Part shown: positions 32,891 through 42,926 of the stretch, in pieces
Layout of the letters: each line of letters opens with the position of its first letter
Numbering within the stretch: the stretch's first letter is position 1
Assembly (NCBI GenBank): GCA_002428325.1
Contig: DIVR01000021.1
Location: forward strand, 379-64,378
Direction of reading: 5' to 3'
Source of the DNA: a bacterium UBP4_UBA6127
GTDB taxonomy: Bacteria; UBP4; UBA4092
DNA length: 64,000 nucleotides
The notes under the pieces: generated by a model
The model's input: the letters and a program-made list of their open reading frames with translations, nothing else
What the model was told of the DNA's origin: nothing
Database searches by the model: none
Program-made: the position numbers and the translations under genes

Positions 32891-35323
32891 CTAGTCTTTC
32901 AGTATTTTCAATACATTTTCCCGGAACCGATTATACAGATAAGAAACCCCCAGAAGAATAATCCCCAATGCAATAAAGGATATAATCCTATAAAGCCTTT
33001 CCAATGAACTTAAATCAAAGAAAAAGACTTTCAGGATGGTCAGAGCAAACAGTAACAGGCCTAATTGCCTCAAAAAAGCAACTCGTTTGGCCATTCCAAT
33101 GCCTATTAAAACAACAGAATAAACAGCCCAGAGACAAGAAAGAGATACCTGTTTTAACATCCACAATTCTGTATTCCACCAGGGAGAGGTCCCCATTCTC
33201 CCGTAATAAGTATCGATAAAATCCAGCAATTCAACACTAAAATTAAACAATAATAGGAAATTTCCACCTAAAACCATCAACCCTGCAATTTCTTTTTTTT
33301 CTAAAGGACTCAAGATTTCCTGTTTTTTCCGGCGGAACCCTTCCATAATAAAAGCAGTAATAGCGGCAGCAATAAAAGCTACGGATCGGCTGTTTACCAG
33401 GGGAATATAGAGCCATTCAGGTTTCAGTGAATCATAGTATTCTCCTGTAAAAAGACGAATCACTACTAATCCCAATAAAACCACTGAGGATCTTCTCAGG
33501 AGAGAACTCTCATGGCGAAGTCCCAGCCAATTCAGTAAGACAGCTTCAGCCGACCAGGCAATCGGTATCCAATGATGATTCAACAAAAGAGGAACCGCTG
33601 TAACAGCAAACACTCCAGCCAGGCCCAGGAGGGTTTCATTGTATAGTTTTGATTCCTTATTGATTCGAGAACCTACCCAGCCAACTGCCAAAAAGATGAA
33701 AACCAGTCCCAGAGCAAACCAGCCCGGCCCTTTATCAAATTTGCCATTTAAAAGATAATAAGATTCTGCGTAATATAAAATCACATTGGAGGCCATCAAT
33801 AAGGAAAGTCTGGGGAATGAGACGGGCTCTCTCCACCAGGCTCTGGCCGAACCTGACATCAGAAATAAGGCAGCCCATACACTCAGGTAACCCCATGCCA
33901 TGATAAACTGACCAGGAGTATAAAGATGAATCAACCAGTAGATACCGACTAAATGAGCACTAAAGAGGGCAATTCCATAGGGAACCATCCATCCCTGTCG
34001 ATAATATAGCAAGCCTGTCAATAGAATAAATCCAACCCAATATGGAGCTAATACAGAGAAATAATTCCCGGCAGGAAGAATTCCCAAGGGAAGGAGAAAA
34101 CCTGCCAAGCTTCCCATAAAATTACATTCAGCCCATTTCTTCCAATCGGCAACGATATATCCTAATACCAAAAGCCCGGTACAATAACTCATCAGGTTCA
34201 TAAACCCAATAGCTTTACTGGGGGATTCAAAACTCCACCCCAGTAAAAGGATATACAATATCGCTCCCAGAAAACTAATTAAAGCATAAGTATTCCAGTT
34301 TTTTCGGGCGCAGGAAACTACAGAAACCAACGTTATCCCAAACCCATATAAAAGCAATGTAATATCAGGAAGAGATTCTGCAGTGAAATGATACAAGGAA
34401 GTAACCCCAGCCCCAATCGCCAAACCTCCAATTACCGCTAAATTTTGGACAATAGCCCAATTTTCATGATGACTGACCCATACAGCACCCAAGGTAATAA
34501 CAAAACCATAAGAAAGATAACTCAGGTAAGGGTCAGAAGGCGCTTTCAGAAAGAAGGGGGTGAGATAAGAGCCTAAAAAACCAATAACCCCAATAGCTTC
34601 ATGTTTATATCTCATTGCAAAGAATACCCCGCTGACTGTAGTTCCAGTTAAAAAGACCCAGGCCAAGGATCGGGGTATCAGATGGTAAAATCCATATGCG
34701 GCATAAAAGCTTAAATATAAAATGGCCAGCCCGCCCCCAGTCAGGACATGGGCATAATTCAAATATTTCTTTTGCTGATTAAAATACTCTCCTAAACTTA
34801 GCAAAACCAACCCGGCAAGCCCCCCCAGGGCCACTCTGACGACTTCATTGATCCATCCCATTTCGAAAGCATATTTAAACAAGAGGGTTAACCCGATAAA
34901 GAGAGCAGCAATTCCTATCTTACTCAACCAGTTTCCCCCGATTTCCGTTTCCAAGTCAGTCATTTTATCTGTAACCGCTTCAGAAGTATTATTTCCTTCT
35001 TGGGAAATGCTCTGAATCGATTCCGGCCTGTTGATAGAATCAATGGAAAAAGAGGCTGTTTCATGTAACCCGCCGGAAAAGGCCTCTGGAGCATCTGAGG
35101 TTGCATCAATAGCACGAACGGCAGGAAGAGGGGAAATAACAGGGACCTCTGTTTGAACTTCTATATTCTCTTTATCTTTGGGAATAGAAGATAAACCCTG
35201 TAATTCCTTTTCCAGTGTCCAGATTCTCTGGATTTGGATTTGCAAGATGCTTGTCAGTTCCTCAACCTGTTTTTTCAGGTTTTGGATTTCCTGCTTGATA
35301 ATGTCGAATTCTTTTGTACTCAT
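32891..35323 (-). CDS. DUF2339 large multi-pass membrane protein
   Basis: The 810-residue protein starts with a coiled coil (about residues 4-45) and an acidic/Ser-rich linker. About two dozen membrane helices follow, beginning WLSKIGIAALFIGLTLLFKYA. The GGNWLSKIG entry, KHEAIGVIGFLGSYLTPF and the repeated short loops match DUF2339 proteins, whose function is unknown. Size and topology suggest a transport or envelope role. It is a single-gene unit on the leftward strand; no terminator is obvious downstream. Confidence 0.85.
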   Translation of the reverse strand: MSTKEFDIIKQEIQNLKKQVEELTSILQIQIQRIWTLEKELQGLSSIPKDKENIEVQTEVPVISPLPAVRAIDATSDAPEAFSGGLHETASFSIDSINRPESIQSISQEGNNTSEAVTDKMTDLETEIGGNWLSKIGIAALFIGLTLLFKYAFEMGWINEVVRVALGGLAGLVLLSLGEYFNQQKKYLNYAHVLTGGGLAILYLSFYAAYGFYHLIPRSLAWVFLTGTTVSGVFFAMRYKHEAIGVIGFLGSYLTPFFLKAPSDPYLSYLSYGFVITLGAVWVSHHENWAIVQNLAVIGGLAIGAGVTSLYHFTAESLPDITLLLYGFGITLVSVVSCARKNWNTYALISFLGAILYILLLGWSFESPSKAIGFMNLMSYCTGLLVLGYIVADWKKWAECNFMGSLAGFLLPLGILPAGNYFSVLAPYWVGFILLTGLLYYRQGWMVPYGIALFSAHLVGIYWLIHLYTPGQFIMAWGYLSVWAALFLMSGSARAWWREPVSFPRLSLLMASNVILYYAESYYLLNGKFDKGPGWFALGLVFIFLAVGWVGSRINKESKLYNETLLGLAGVFAVTAVPLLLNHHWIPIAWSAEAVLLNWLGLRHESSLLRRSSVVLLGLVVIRLFTGEYYDSLKPEWLYIPLVNSRSVAFIAAAITAFIMEGFRRKKQEILSPLEKKEIAGLMVLGGNFLLLFNFSVELLDFIDTYYGRMGTSPWWNTELWMLKQVSLSCLWAVYSVVLIGIGMAKRVAFLRQLGLLLFALTILKVFFFDLSSLERLYRIISFIALGIILLGVSYLYNRFRENVLKILKD

Positions 35324-35450
35324 CAGGGCCCATTATTACATAAGGTTATTGGGTTGACAAGAAAAGATAGCTTTTCATCTATCCCTTTTATTTATAATAA
35401 GTTGGCTAATATTAATAACAGCTCAGTTCATAAATGCTTTCATCTTGAAT

Positions 35451-35509
35451 AAAAAAGCCTTTCGGGTTAAAGTCCCAATCTAAAGATTGGAGACTAACCA
35501 GAATGGCTT
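35451..35509 (-). terminator. Long-hairpin terminator of the gal operon
   Basis: On the leftward strand AAGCC..GGTTA..CCAATC pairs with GATTGG..TAACC..GGCTT around a TTTA loop, with several bulges, and is followed by TTTTTTATTC. It lies about 20 bases after the galK stop. Confidence 0.8.
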
Positions 35510-35528
35510 GGACTAAAATAACTGATTT

Positions 35529-36701
35529 TTATATTTCGATACAGTTGGACCCAGAACAAGCCGGAGTCACATAAATATCAGGGGACTTCCCTGACTGTTG
35601 GGAATATTTTTTAGAAAGCTCAAAAACAAATCCCTCGACTGTCTCAGGCTGGACCAAGGCGACAGCACAACCACCAAAACCACCCCCGGTCATCCGGCAC
35701 CCATAACATCCGGGAATATCGGCAGCAATTTTCACAATCATATCCAGTTCCTGGCAGGAGACCTGATAATCATCCCTCAGGCTGGCATGGGATTGATAAA
35801 GAAGCTCCCCGGCCCGGTTAAAATCACCGGCAGCCAAGGCTTCTGTAAAATCAACGACTCTCTTATTTTCTGTCAGGTTATGCCGAACCCGTTTTATGAC
35901 ATTTTCAGATAACTCAGACTGGTATGTCTCAAATATATCCATAGGAATATGGCGAAGAGAAGGAAAATCCTTACCTGCCAGGTTCTGTAGTTTCTTCAGT
36001 CCCTCTTCACATTCAGTCCGACGTTGGTTATATTCAGAATCAACTAAACCTCTTTTTTTCATTGAATTGATAATCACAATACTGGCTTTATCTGAATCAA
36101 AAGGAATTAATTCATATTCCAGTGTATGGCAATCAATTTTCAAGGCTTTATCTTTTGACCCCAAAGCCGAAATAAACTGGTCCATGATCCCGCATTTAAC
36201 TCCCACAAACCGGCTGTGTTCTGCAGCCTGAGAAAGAAGAGCAATAGACTTATTGGTTATCTCGGCTTTCGTTACCTCGGATAAAAGCATACCCACACAT
36301 ACTTCATAGGCAGCCGAGGAGGAAAGCCCTGCCCCCAAAGGAACATCTCCTTCCAGACAGATGTTCATTCCCGGTAAGGGAATGCCTCTTTCCTGGAACT
36401 GAGCGGCCACAGCCAGAAAATAATTAACCCAGGTTTGGGTATCCAGCGGGTCCAATACCTGGTCTAATTGAATAACAACCTCAAAATCAAAATTGCCTGA
36501 ATACAGATGGATGGTATTATCGTTTCGGGGAGCAGCTGCCATTTTCATCTCCCGATTTATAGCTGCTGGAAGTACATACCCCCCATTATAATCAGTATGT
36601 TCTCCAATCAAGTTTACCCGCCCTGGGGCCCTGGCTATCCATCTTGGACCACAGCCAAAAACATCCCTGAAAAGCTCACAAATATGTTCATTCCGAATCA
36701 T
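35529..36701 (-). CDS. galK: Galactokinase
   Basis: GalK phosphorylates galactose at C1, the first Leloir step after mutarotation. The 390-residue GHMP kinase has the galactose-binding GEHTDYNGG (residues 33-41), the ATP loop PLGAGLSSSA (121-130), catalytic Asp174 in CGIMDQF, and the C-terminal MTGGGFGGCAV. It follows galT by 12 bases and ends at a long terminator. galE and galM are absent here. Confidence 0.96.
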   Translation of the reverse strand: MIRNEHICELFRDVFGCGPRWIARAPGRVNLIGEHTDYNGGYVLPAAINREMKMAAAPRNDNTIHLYSGNFDFEVVIQLDQVLDPLDTQTWVNYFLAVAAQFQERGIPLPGMNICLEGDVPLGAGLSSSAAYEVCVGMLLSEVTKAEITNKSIALLSQAAEHSRFVGVKCGIMDQFISALGSKDKALKIDCHTLEYELIPFDSDKASIVIINSMKKRGLVDSEYNQRRTECEEGLKKLQNLAGKDFPSLRHIPMDIFETYQSELSENVIKRVRHNLTENKRVVDFTEALAAGDFNRAGELLYQSHASLRDDYQVSCQELDMIVKIAADIPGCYGCRMTGGGFGGCAVALVQPETVEGFVFELSKKYSQQSGKSPDIYVTPACSGSNCIEI

Positions 36702-36713
36702 TGATAACCCTTT

Positions 36714-37757
36714 CTATCCCTGTTTCCGATAATGGACTAACGGCATGGTTCGAATACGTTCCGCGGCCGATTCAGCTGTGATATCCCGTTGGGGTGTCGC
36801 CAACATTTCAAAACCAACCATAAATTTCTGGACAGTCGCCGATCGCAAGAGGGGGGGGTAAAAATGCAGATGCAGATGCCAGAAAGGATATTCCTTACCA
36901 TCTACCGGCTGGTTATGGAAACCCATTGTATAAGGAAAAGAGACTTCGAATAGATTATCATACTGGGTTGTTAATACTTTCAAGGCATTGGCCAGTCCTT
37001 TATTTTCGATTTCAGTCATCTGTCCAAGATGAGCTAAATGTCTCTTGGGAAGCACCATAGTTTCGAAAGGCCATTTTGCCCAGAAGGGAACCAGCACCAC
37101 CCATGCATCATTTTCAAAGACCAGCCGGTCTTTGAGATGTAACTCTGCTTGCAAGTATTGGCATAAAAGGCACTGGCACGAGTGTTCTTCATAATGTTTC
37201 TTTTGATGGATTAATTCCTTTTCAGGTTCCAGGGGAATAGTCTGGGTTGCCCAGATTTGTCCATGGGGATGAGGATTACTGCATCCCATGATAGCTCCTT
37301 TATTCTCAAAAATCTGAACATAAGAGATATCCTTGTTATCGCCCAGCTCCTGATATTGTTCCCTCCATAAACCAATGACACGATGGATATTATCCTCTTC
37401 CATTTCAGCCATTGTTAAGTCATGCCGGGGAGAATAACAGAGGACCCGGCATATCCCTTTTTCACTGTGGGCCACCAGGATACCCGCTTCATTAAAATCC
37501 TGGCTTCCAGACTCAGGCAATAAAGCAGCAAAATCATTTTGAAAAATAAAATTTTCAGTATAGGCAGGATTTTGTTTTCCCCCAGCCCGTTGATTGCCGG
37601 GACAAAGATAACACTGAGGATCATAAACCGGCCTATTTTCCGGAGTACGGCTTTCAACTTTTCCCTGCCAGGGTCGTTGGAGCCGATGGGGGCTTACCAA
37701 CACCCATTCCCCAGTAAGGGGGTTATAACGCTTATGCGGGGTTTGAAAAAAAGTCAC
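36714..37757 (-). CDS. galT: Galactose-1-phosphate uridylyltransferase
   Basis: GalT exchanges UMP between UDP-glucose and galactose-1-phosphate. The 347-residue protein carries the active site NPHPHGQ with His163 and nucleophile His165. A metal site begins Cys49-x2-Cys52, and there is a second histidine-rich motif, FWHLHLHFYPP. It begins RYNPLTGEWVLVSPHR, the standard family opening. It is the first gene of a galT-galK pair; a galactose-responsive regulator is not nearby. Confidence 0.96.
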   Translation of the reverse strand: MTFFQTPHKRYNPLTGEWVLVSPHRLQRPWQGKVESRTPENRPVYDPQCYLCPGNQRAGGKQNPAYTENFIFQNDFAALLPESGSQDFNEAGILVAHSEKGICRVLCYSPRHDLTMAEMEEDNIHRVIGLWREQYQELGDNKDISYVQIFENKGAIMGCSNPHPHGQIWATQTIPLEPEKELIHQKKHYEEHSCQCLLCQYLQAELHLKDRLVFENDAWVVLVPFWAKWPFETMVLPKRHLAHLGQMTEIENKGLANALKVLTTQYDNLFEVSFPYTMGFHNQPVDGKEYPFWHLHLHFYPPLLRSATVQKFMVGFEMLATPQRDITAESAAERIRTMPLVHYRKQG

Positions 37758-37842
37758 AACACTACCTCTTCCTTTTGATATAGATTATCTCAACCGTATA
37801 TATTTTACCGTATCAGGGAACACCATCAAGTAACGGGAGGGC

Positions 37843-38460
37843 TTATTTACAAAACATGGCCAGGAATGGAACCAGAAAAGGAACAATCAAGGTAATAATC
37901 AATCCCTGAAAAAAAGCTATAAAAGCATATTCGGCGCCACTGACCCGATTAATCAGAATCAAGGTTGAATCCATAGTGGTAGCCCCCCCCATGGCAATTC
38001 CTGGAATCGTTAATTTCATCCGGTGCAACAGGGGAAAACACAACATGGTTAGCATTTCCCTGATCACATTGGATAGAAATGCCAGGGCTCCCATCTCGGG
38101 CCCCATCCATTTATCCATTAATACAGAGGTTAATGAATACCACCCTAATCCTCCCGTCAGGCACATCCCTTTCATGAAAGGAAATCGTAACAGTACCGTC
38201 GCAATGACCCCTCCGGCAAAAGAACCCAGTACCACAGCAATCGGCAGTACCAACATCTGAAATCCGACTGTTTTTAGTCTTTTCCAGATATGGTTTATAC
38301 CCAAATCTATCCCTACCAGAAATATCAATAATTCCAACAGCCACCAGGCAAGGGAATCTACCCGAGAAATCACTTCTACCGATACCAGTCCAGTGGCCCC
38401 CAGGAGAACTCCGCCAACAATACAAATAAATATTCCCAGAGTTATCAAAATATCTCTCAT
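37843..38460 (-). CDS. LysO-type exporter, larger C-terminal part (DUF340)
   Basis: The 205-residue membrane protein has six or so helices and matches the C-terminal domain of LysO/YbjE, an inner-membrane lysine exporter (VGIDLG, GGLGWYSL, FLSNVIREMLTML, GGATTMDSTL). The upstream gene supplies the N-terminal part and overlaps it by four bases (ATGA), so the two are translated together as a split transporter. Lysine export is an inference from the family. The cluster is flanked by galT and a secreted-protein gene with no shared function. Confidence 0.8.
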   Translation of the reverse strand: MRDILITLGIFICIVGGVLLGATGLVSVEVISRVDSLAWWLLELLIFLVGIDLGINHIWKRLKTVGFQMLVLPIAVVLGSFAGGVIATVLLRFPFMKGMCLTGGLGWYSLTSVLMDKWMGPEMGALAFLSNVIREMLTMLCFPLLHRMKLTIPGIAMGGATTMDSTLILINRVSGAEYAFIAFFQGLIITLIVPFLVPFLAMFCK

Positions 38461-38759
38461 GGCTGCTTTTTCCCGGGGAGCTTTCTCATGACACCATATC
38501 CTCCCAAAGCGCTTCCAAGAGTGGTCAAGGCTGCAAAAGTGGCTCCTTTAAATCCAATAGATTTCAGGTTTCCCATCACCCGGGGGGAACTACCAATTTT
38601 CAATCCCAACACAAATATCAGGGTAAACAGACCCAAGACACCCAGCCGCCGTGACCATTTAAGCCAACCGGCTTCAGGATTTGATTTATGCCCAATCCAC
38701 AAACCTGTACCCAGAATGGGAAAAAGAATCAAAATGTTGAAAATATCTTGCCAAGTCAT
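38457..38759 (-). CDS. LysO-type exporter, small N-terminal subunit
   Basis: This 100-residue protein has three hydrophobic segments and the DUF340-like VLGLKIGSSPRVMGNLKSIGFKG, corresponding to the first part of LysO. It overlaps the downstream larger gene by four bases. In E. coli both parts form one chain; a two-gene form is known in other lineages. The partner relationship is clear from overlap, order and family. Confidence 0.75.
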   Translation of the reverse strand: MTWQDIFNILILFPILGTGLWIGHKSNPEAGWLKWSRRLGVLGLFTLIFVLGLKIGSSPRVMGNLKSIGFKGATFAALTTLGSALGGYGVMRKLPGKKQP

Positions 38760-38930
38760 ATTAATATCAAACCAATACTATCCTTTAGGGAGTAGAGTTA
38801 TACTCTCTACCCATTGAGTTATATATTATATCTTTTATGCCAACTATCGAGTAGGAGGCGGCTGATTATTTGTACATCCAGCTTGCACTGGTTTTTTACT
38901 ATCTACAATATGAAATCTCCAGGACAAAAA

Positions 38931-38968
38931 CTAAAAAAGCGTCCCTTTACTCCAAGTAAAGGGACGCT
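38931..38968 (-). terminator. Terminator of the secreted propeller gene
   Basis: AGCGTCCCTTTACT (38938-38951) pairs perfectly with AGTAAAGGGACGCT (38955-38968). On the leftward strand TTTTTTAG follows. It is a 14-pair stem 27 bases after the stop. Confidence 0.93.
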
Positions 38969-38994
38969 CATAAATAATTCAAAGGATATTGGGA

Positions 38995-40473
38995 TTATTC
39001 GTATAACATCCACTCTTTAGATGTGCCAGTAACAAAGAATGAACCACCCATAACCGTCTGTTTAGTCTCCAAAACAAAGTTATTAGGACCATCCGGAGGT
39101 GAATAAACTCTGAGCAACTCGCTGATACTATCAGTAATATAAACATTGCCCACTGCATCCAGATCAATAGCTCTCGGAGTAGCACTAGCCCATGGTACCA
39201 GGGTCAATTGGGTACTCAGATTTCCCAAAGGAAGAGGCAACGGACAAGATCCCAGTCCAGGGCCACCTTCTGTTAAGGCAAAAAGCATTCTTCCATGGTT
39301 TTCATCCAGAGCAAATCCACCAATCATTCCTCTGATGGGATCAGGAGTTGTATTACTATTTCCTGTTGAAAGGGAATCCCACAAAAGAGTTGACCCTGTA
39401 GAATCAAAAACCACTAAGCAGGGATAATCAGTTCCCGCAGAACGATAATTAGCTACATACCAATTCCCGGCAGAGTCGCGACGGACAGTTCCCGGGGTAG
39501 AATTAACTAAGATACCTAAAGTAGAATCCCCCGGATAGGTTGTAAAGGTACTGTCGTTAATAGCTACTGTTGGAGCGGTAGTCCATGGAAAGGGTCCATT
39601 CCCCACAGGATATTTCCAAATGCTGCATTGCTGAATATCTCCAGCGGCAGGTAAATCTTCATCCTGGGTATAAAGGACCGTCTGGGTACCTGTTCCTTCT
39701 ACATATACCCCGGAGACGCTTCCATGCAGACCAGCGACCAATCCGGATGACAACTGTCCAGTGGTATCAAAGACCATCGTGAAATTACCGGACAAATCAG
39801 GTTCCGCCAAAAAAACATTTCCATGAGAATCTGACCAGTCAGCAATCCAGAGTCTACCGTCCGGACCCACAAAAAGGTGATAGGGACTGGATGTACCACT
39901 TGTCCCCCAATTAATACCTCCAGAACGGGCCACTGTTCCAATCGAAAGAGGATCAGACCCATCAGGATATAAGGCATATATGCCATCACCCATTAAACGG
40001 CCTGAGGCTGTCGGAGTCGTTCGGGTGTTGGTAATATAAACCATACCAAAATAGGGATCACCGCTATTTTTATTAACAGCACATCCTCGAGGACTCTCAA
40101 ACTGGAAGATACTTTCAGCATCATTGGAAATAATATTCCATGTAGTATGCCCCACATTATCCACAGCAATAATCCTGAAACCATAATTGGCTGTCGTAGT
40201 GGCTGAGCCTCCCTCTGTTTTACCATCCCAGAATACTTGGTTATATCCTTTGAAAGGTGTACTTTCCAAGTTGCGAACAACAGTGGTATCTGGTAAAGGG
40301 CCATATATTTGAACAGTTACAGCACTACAGGTTTCGTTTAATCGATAAGTAATTTTGGGAGCCACTCCGGTTGTGTTAACCGAAACAGAAAAAGGCATGA
40401 CATTCGCAAAAACTGCACTGGTGAAAATTAACAATAAAAATACGCTCAAACAACATACAAAAATCTTTTTCAT
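38995..40473 (-). CDS. Secreted protein with FlgD-type Ig-like and NHL/propeller repeats
   Basis: The 492-residue product has a signal peptide (residues 1-23). A FlgD-like/Ig domain spans about 30-110 (VTVQIYGPLPDTTVVRNLE, QVFWDGKTEGG, GFRIIAVDNVGH). Repeats of a beta-propeller follow (GIYALYPDGSDP, HLFVGPDGRLWIADWSD, AIDLDAVGNVYITD). The chain ends TSKEWMLYE. It is probably surface-exposed or secreted; no catalytic residues are recognisable. It ends at a perfect terminator. Two more large secreted proteins follow upstream on the same strand, each a separate unit. Confidence 0.75.
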   Translation of the reverse strand: MKKIFVCCLSVFLLLIFTSAVFANVMPFSVSVNTTGVAPKITYRLNETCSAVTVQIYGPLPDTTVVRNLESTPFKGYNQVFWDGKTEGGSATTTANYGFRIIAVDNVGHTTWNIISNDAESIFQFESPRGCAVNKNSGDPYFGMVYITNTRTTPTASGRLMGDGIYALYPDGSDPLSIGTVARSGGINWGTSGTSSPYHLFVGPDGRLWIADWSDSHGNVFLAEPDLSGNFTMVFDTTGQLSSGLVAGLHGSVSGVYVEGTGTQTVLYTQDEDLPAAGDIQQCSIWKYPVGNGPFPWTTAPTVAINDSTFTTYPGDSTLGILVNSTPGTVRRDSAGNWYVANYRSAGTDYPCLVVFDSTGSTLLWDSLSTGNSNTTPDPIRGMIGGFALDENHGRMLFALTEGGPGLGSCPLPLPLGNLSTQLTLVPWASATPRAIDLDAVGNVYITDSISELLRVYSPPDGPNNFVLETKQTVMGGSFFVTGTSKEWMLYE

Positions 40474-40919
40474 TCCTTTTTACCTCCATTCATTTGTAAA
40501 TGATAAATTAAATAACACAATCCTCACTGGGTGATTTATGATGCTTTTTTCCGAAACCTCCTTTCATAAAACCCACACCCAGTAATCTATCTCATTTTAT
40601 ACAGCCACCCCTGTTTTTTGTCAATATATTTTTATCGTACCCAGCACCCAGTAAATAGTCATCCAGTATATTCATTTCAAGGGTTTCATTTTACTAATCA
40701 ACAAGTTGGAAGATCTTCAGGCTCTTATGGAAGAAAAAGATTTTTCTTATATTCAATTGCTAAAGAATCATATTTCGACAGTTATCAAATTTAGTCAATG
40801 AATAATACCAGATAGTCATCATTTCCATGCTGTCAGCACCCATTATAATTATGTTCAAATAGAATGCGGGGCCTGCTTAAGCAAGCCCCGCCATAAGTAT
40901 CGTAATGCCAAAATAAATA
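40474..40919. other. 446-bp intergenic region with CACCCAGT copies and a terminator
   Basis: The leftward gene ending at 40920 is closed by GCGGGGC (40866-40872) pairing with GCCCCGC (40885-40891). Further right, ACTGGGTG at 40526-40533 is inverted relative to CACCCAGT at 40576-40583 and at 40645-40652. These may be operator half-sites or chance. No gene was found. Confidence 0.5.
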
Positions 40920-42677
40920 CTATTCTTTGATCAACGGTGCATCAGTGGGAGTCACTGAAACCGAAGCTGACGCAGACCATCCATTGACCGACTCAGCAGT
41001 AACCTGAGCAGTACCAAGAGTAGTCCCCAAATTAATTGTCGCAGTATCACCTGAAGCCACACCAATAGCAGCTATCTCTGTACTGCTGGAGACCCAGGTT
41101 AGATGGGCTCCATTAGGAGCATATCCCGCCACACCCTTCAAAGCAGAACTGCCTGAACCGGCTGTTGCATAAGCGGTGTTGGTAACATTCAGATATTTAC
41201 CACCCACAGCGGTTAATTCGGCATTGGAATTAGGCTGACCGGTAATGCTTTTCGGTAGAACCTGCAAAGAAATATCATCAAAGCTGACCGACTGGAAGGA
41301 AGGATCCGCAAAAATATTATTGGTCAGAGTCAAAGTCCCTGCCGTTGTGGAACGATTAATCCCAGCATCTGTCGCTGTTGCCAGAAAATAGGATCCTGTC
41401 GTAACCAAAGCACAATTTGTGATAGAAAGGTTAACCGCCGGAGTTGAGAAATCAATCAGGTTGTTAACTGTAGTGCTGGAACCGGCAATCCCTGAACCAG
41501 CAATAACTGAATCAGAAATTGTAACCGATCCTGTTCCTGTCCCTACATTCGCAACTGTCAACCGAATAGGGCCATTCACACTGGTTTCCAATGTAGAAGT
41601 CCCATTTCCATAAAATGTACAATTAGTGAAATTCCAAGTTCTCTTCATTTCATCGGCCGGATAAAGTCCATTTCTCACATTACCGGCAAAAATACAATGG
41701 TCAAAAGTAATTCCAGGGAGTGAATCAGCATCATCGGCAAACATCCCAATCACACCTTCCTGGTTATTATTCACTACATAAACATAATGAAGTTCATAGG
41801 CTCGAGCAGAATCACCGTTGTCATCCGAGAACAATGCTAATGCGCCATTACCTGTGCTTAGATAACCATTTCCCAGAATCCAGATGGGGGTGGTGGCTGT
41901 TCCAAACATCTTAACGACTGTAGAGTCCGTGGCAATTTGAATACCCACTCGATCCATATAAGAAAACACACAGGGACCATACATAACCAATTCCTGGCCA
42001 TTGTCAGGAACCCAAATCATACCATCAGGCGAATTAAGTCCACCATGCTGATTGGTGGAAATAAACTTAGTGATTGTGCAATAAGAATAATTACCTGCCA
42101 GGTTCATATGGTCATCTCTGAAGGTTGTGCCGGAACCAATAGCCACATAAGTCATTCCATCTGTAGATAAAGGTGCATTAGAACCATCATTCCCGGTAAT
42201 CAGTATATCATCTAAAATTAACCCAATGGTTGCCGTTGGATCTAAACCAGTGGCATTTGTATTGGACCGAATCCCTCTTAAGGCAGCATTCCCCATTTGA
42301 GGAATAATGCTTAAGTTTTTCAAGACCACATCAATGTTAGCTCCACCTGTAGGAATAAAGATAGCAACACCAGAATCATTGACAGAACTGGCTAATCCGG
42401 CAGTTTTTCCAGCCACAATCACTGGACGGTAATTCAACCCTTGAATAGTGACACTTGTCTGAATCGGCACTCCAGTTGCTTCTATATAGGGTCCACCACC
42501 AGTAATATTAATAATATCCGGAGTAGAAGCATCTGCTGTTACCGCTGAATAAGCTCCACTGATGGTAGTATAATTACTACCTGATTGAGGTTGGGTATCA
42601 TTAACTGTAACCGTCTGAGCACAAGCAAATGAAACCATAACCATGGAAGCTATTGACAAAAATAATTCCCTTTTCAT
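40920..42677 (-). CDS. Secreted right-handed beta-helix protein with C-terminal Ig-like domain
   Basis: The 585-residue protein has a signal peptide ending near AQT. It continues with a typical beta-helix entry (SGSNYTTISGAYSAVTADASTPDIINITGG), repeated strands such as ITFDHCIFAGN and WNFTNCTFYGN, and a C-terminal Ig-like/BIG-type domain (about 500-575) ending TDAPLIKE. I preferred the ATG at 42675-42677: GGAGA is eight bases upstream and the signal peptide follows; an extension of 18 codons is possible. A surface or polysaccharide-related role is likely, unproven. Confidence 0.78.
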   Translation of the reverse strand: MKRELFLSIASMVMVSFACAQTVTVNDTQPQSGSNYTTISGAYSAVTADASTPDIINITGGGPYIEATGVPIQTSVTIQGLNYRPVIVAGKTAGLASSVNDSGVAIFIPTGGANIDVVLKNLSIIPQMGNAALRGIRSNTNATGLDPTATIGLILDDILITGNDGSNAPLSTDGMTYVAIGSGTTFRDDHMNLAGNYSYCTITKFISTNQHGGLNSPDGMIWVPDNGQELVMYGPCVFSYMDRVGIQIATDSTVVKMFGTATTPIWILGNGYLSTGNGALALFSDDNGDSARAYELHYVYVVNNNQEGVIGMFADDADSLPGITFDHCIFAGNVRNGLYPADEMKRTWNFTNCTFYGNGTSTLETSVNGPIRLTVANVGTGTGSVTISDSVIAGSGIAGSSTTVNNLIDFSTPAVNLSITNCALVTTGSYFLATATDAGINRSTTAGTLTLTNNIFADPSFQSVSFDDISLQVLPKSITGQPNSNAELTAVGGKYLNVTNTAYATAGSGSSALKGVAGYAPNGAHLTWVSSSTEIAAIGVASGDTATINLGTTLGTAQVTAESVNGWSASASVSVTPTDAPLIKE

Positions 42678-42856
42678 TGTGAATTTCTCCTTTATATTTT
42701 TATTACAATAATTCATAACCTCATTACTCATTTGTATCCACCTCCTCCACTGTTAAAAATGCAAATATCTGTTATAAAAAAATCTTTTACCTTAATTCTA
42801 AATTCATGTCAAGTCTTCTATCCCTAATAATTAGAATATCAATAATCTATGAAGAT

Positions 42857-42895
42857 TAAAAATCCCCCGGGGTAGTTTAGTCCCCCGGGGGGATA
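42857..42895 (-). terminator. Terminator of the propeller/Ig gene
   Basis: ATCCCCCGGGG (42862-42872) pairs with CCCCGGGGGGAT (42883-42894), a GC-rich stem. On the leftward strand TTTTTAATC follows. It lies 33 bases after the stop codon at 42927. Confidence 0.9.
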
Positions 42896-42926
42896 TAAGA
42901 AGTTTTACCCTTCTTCTCGCGAAAAT

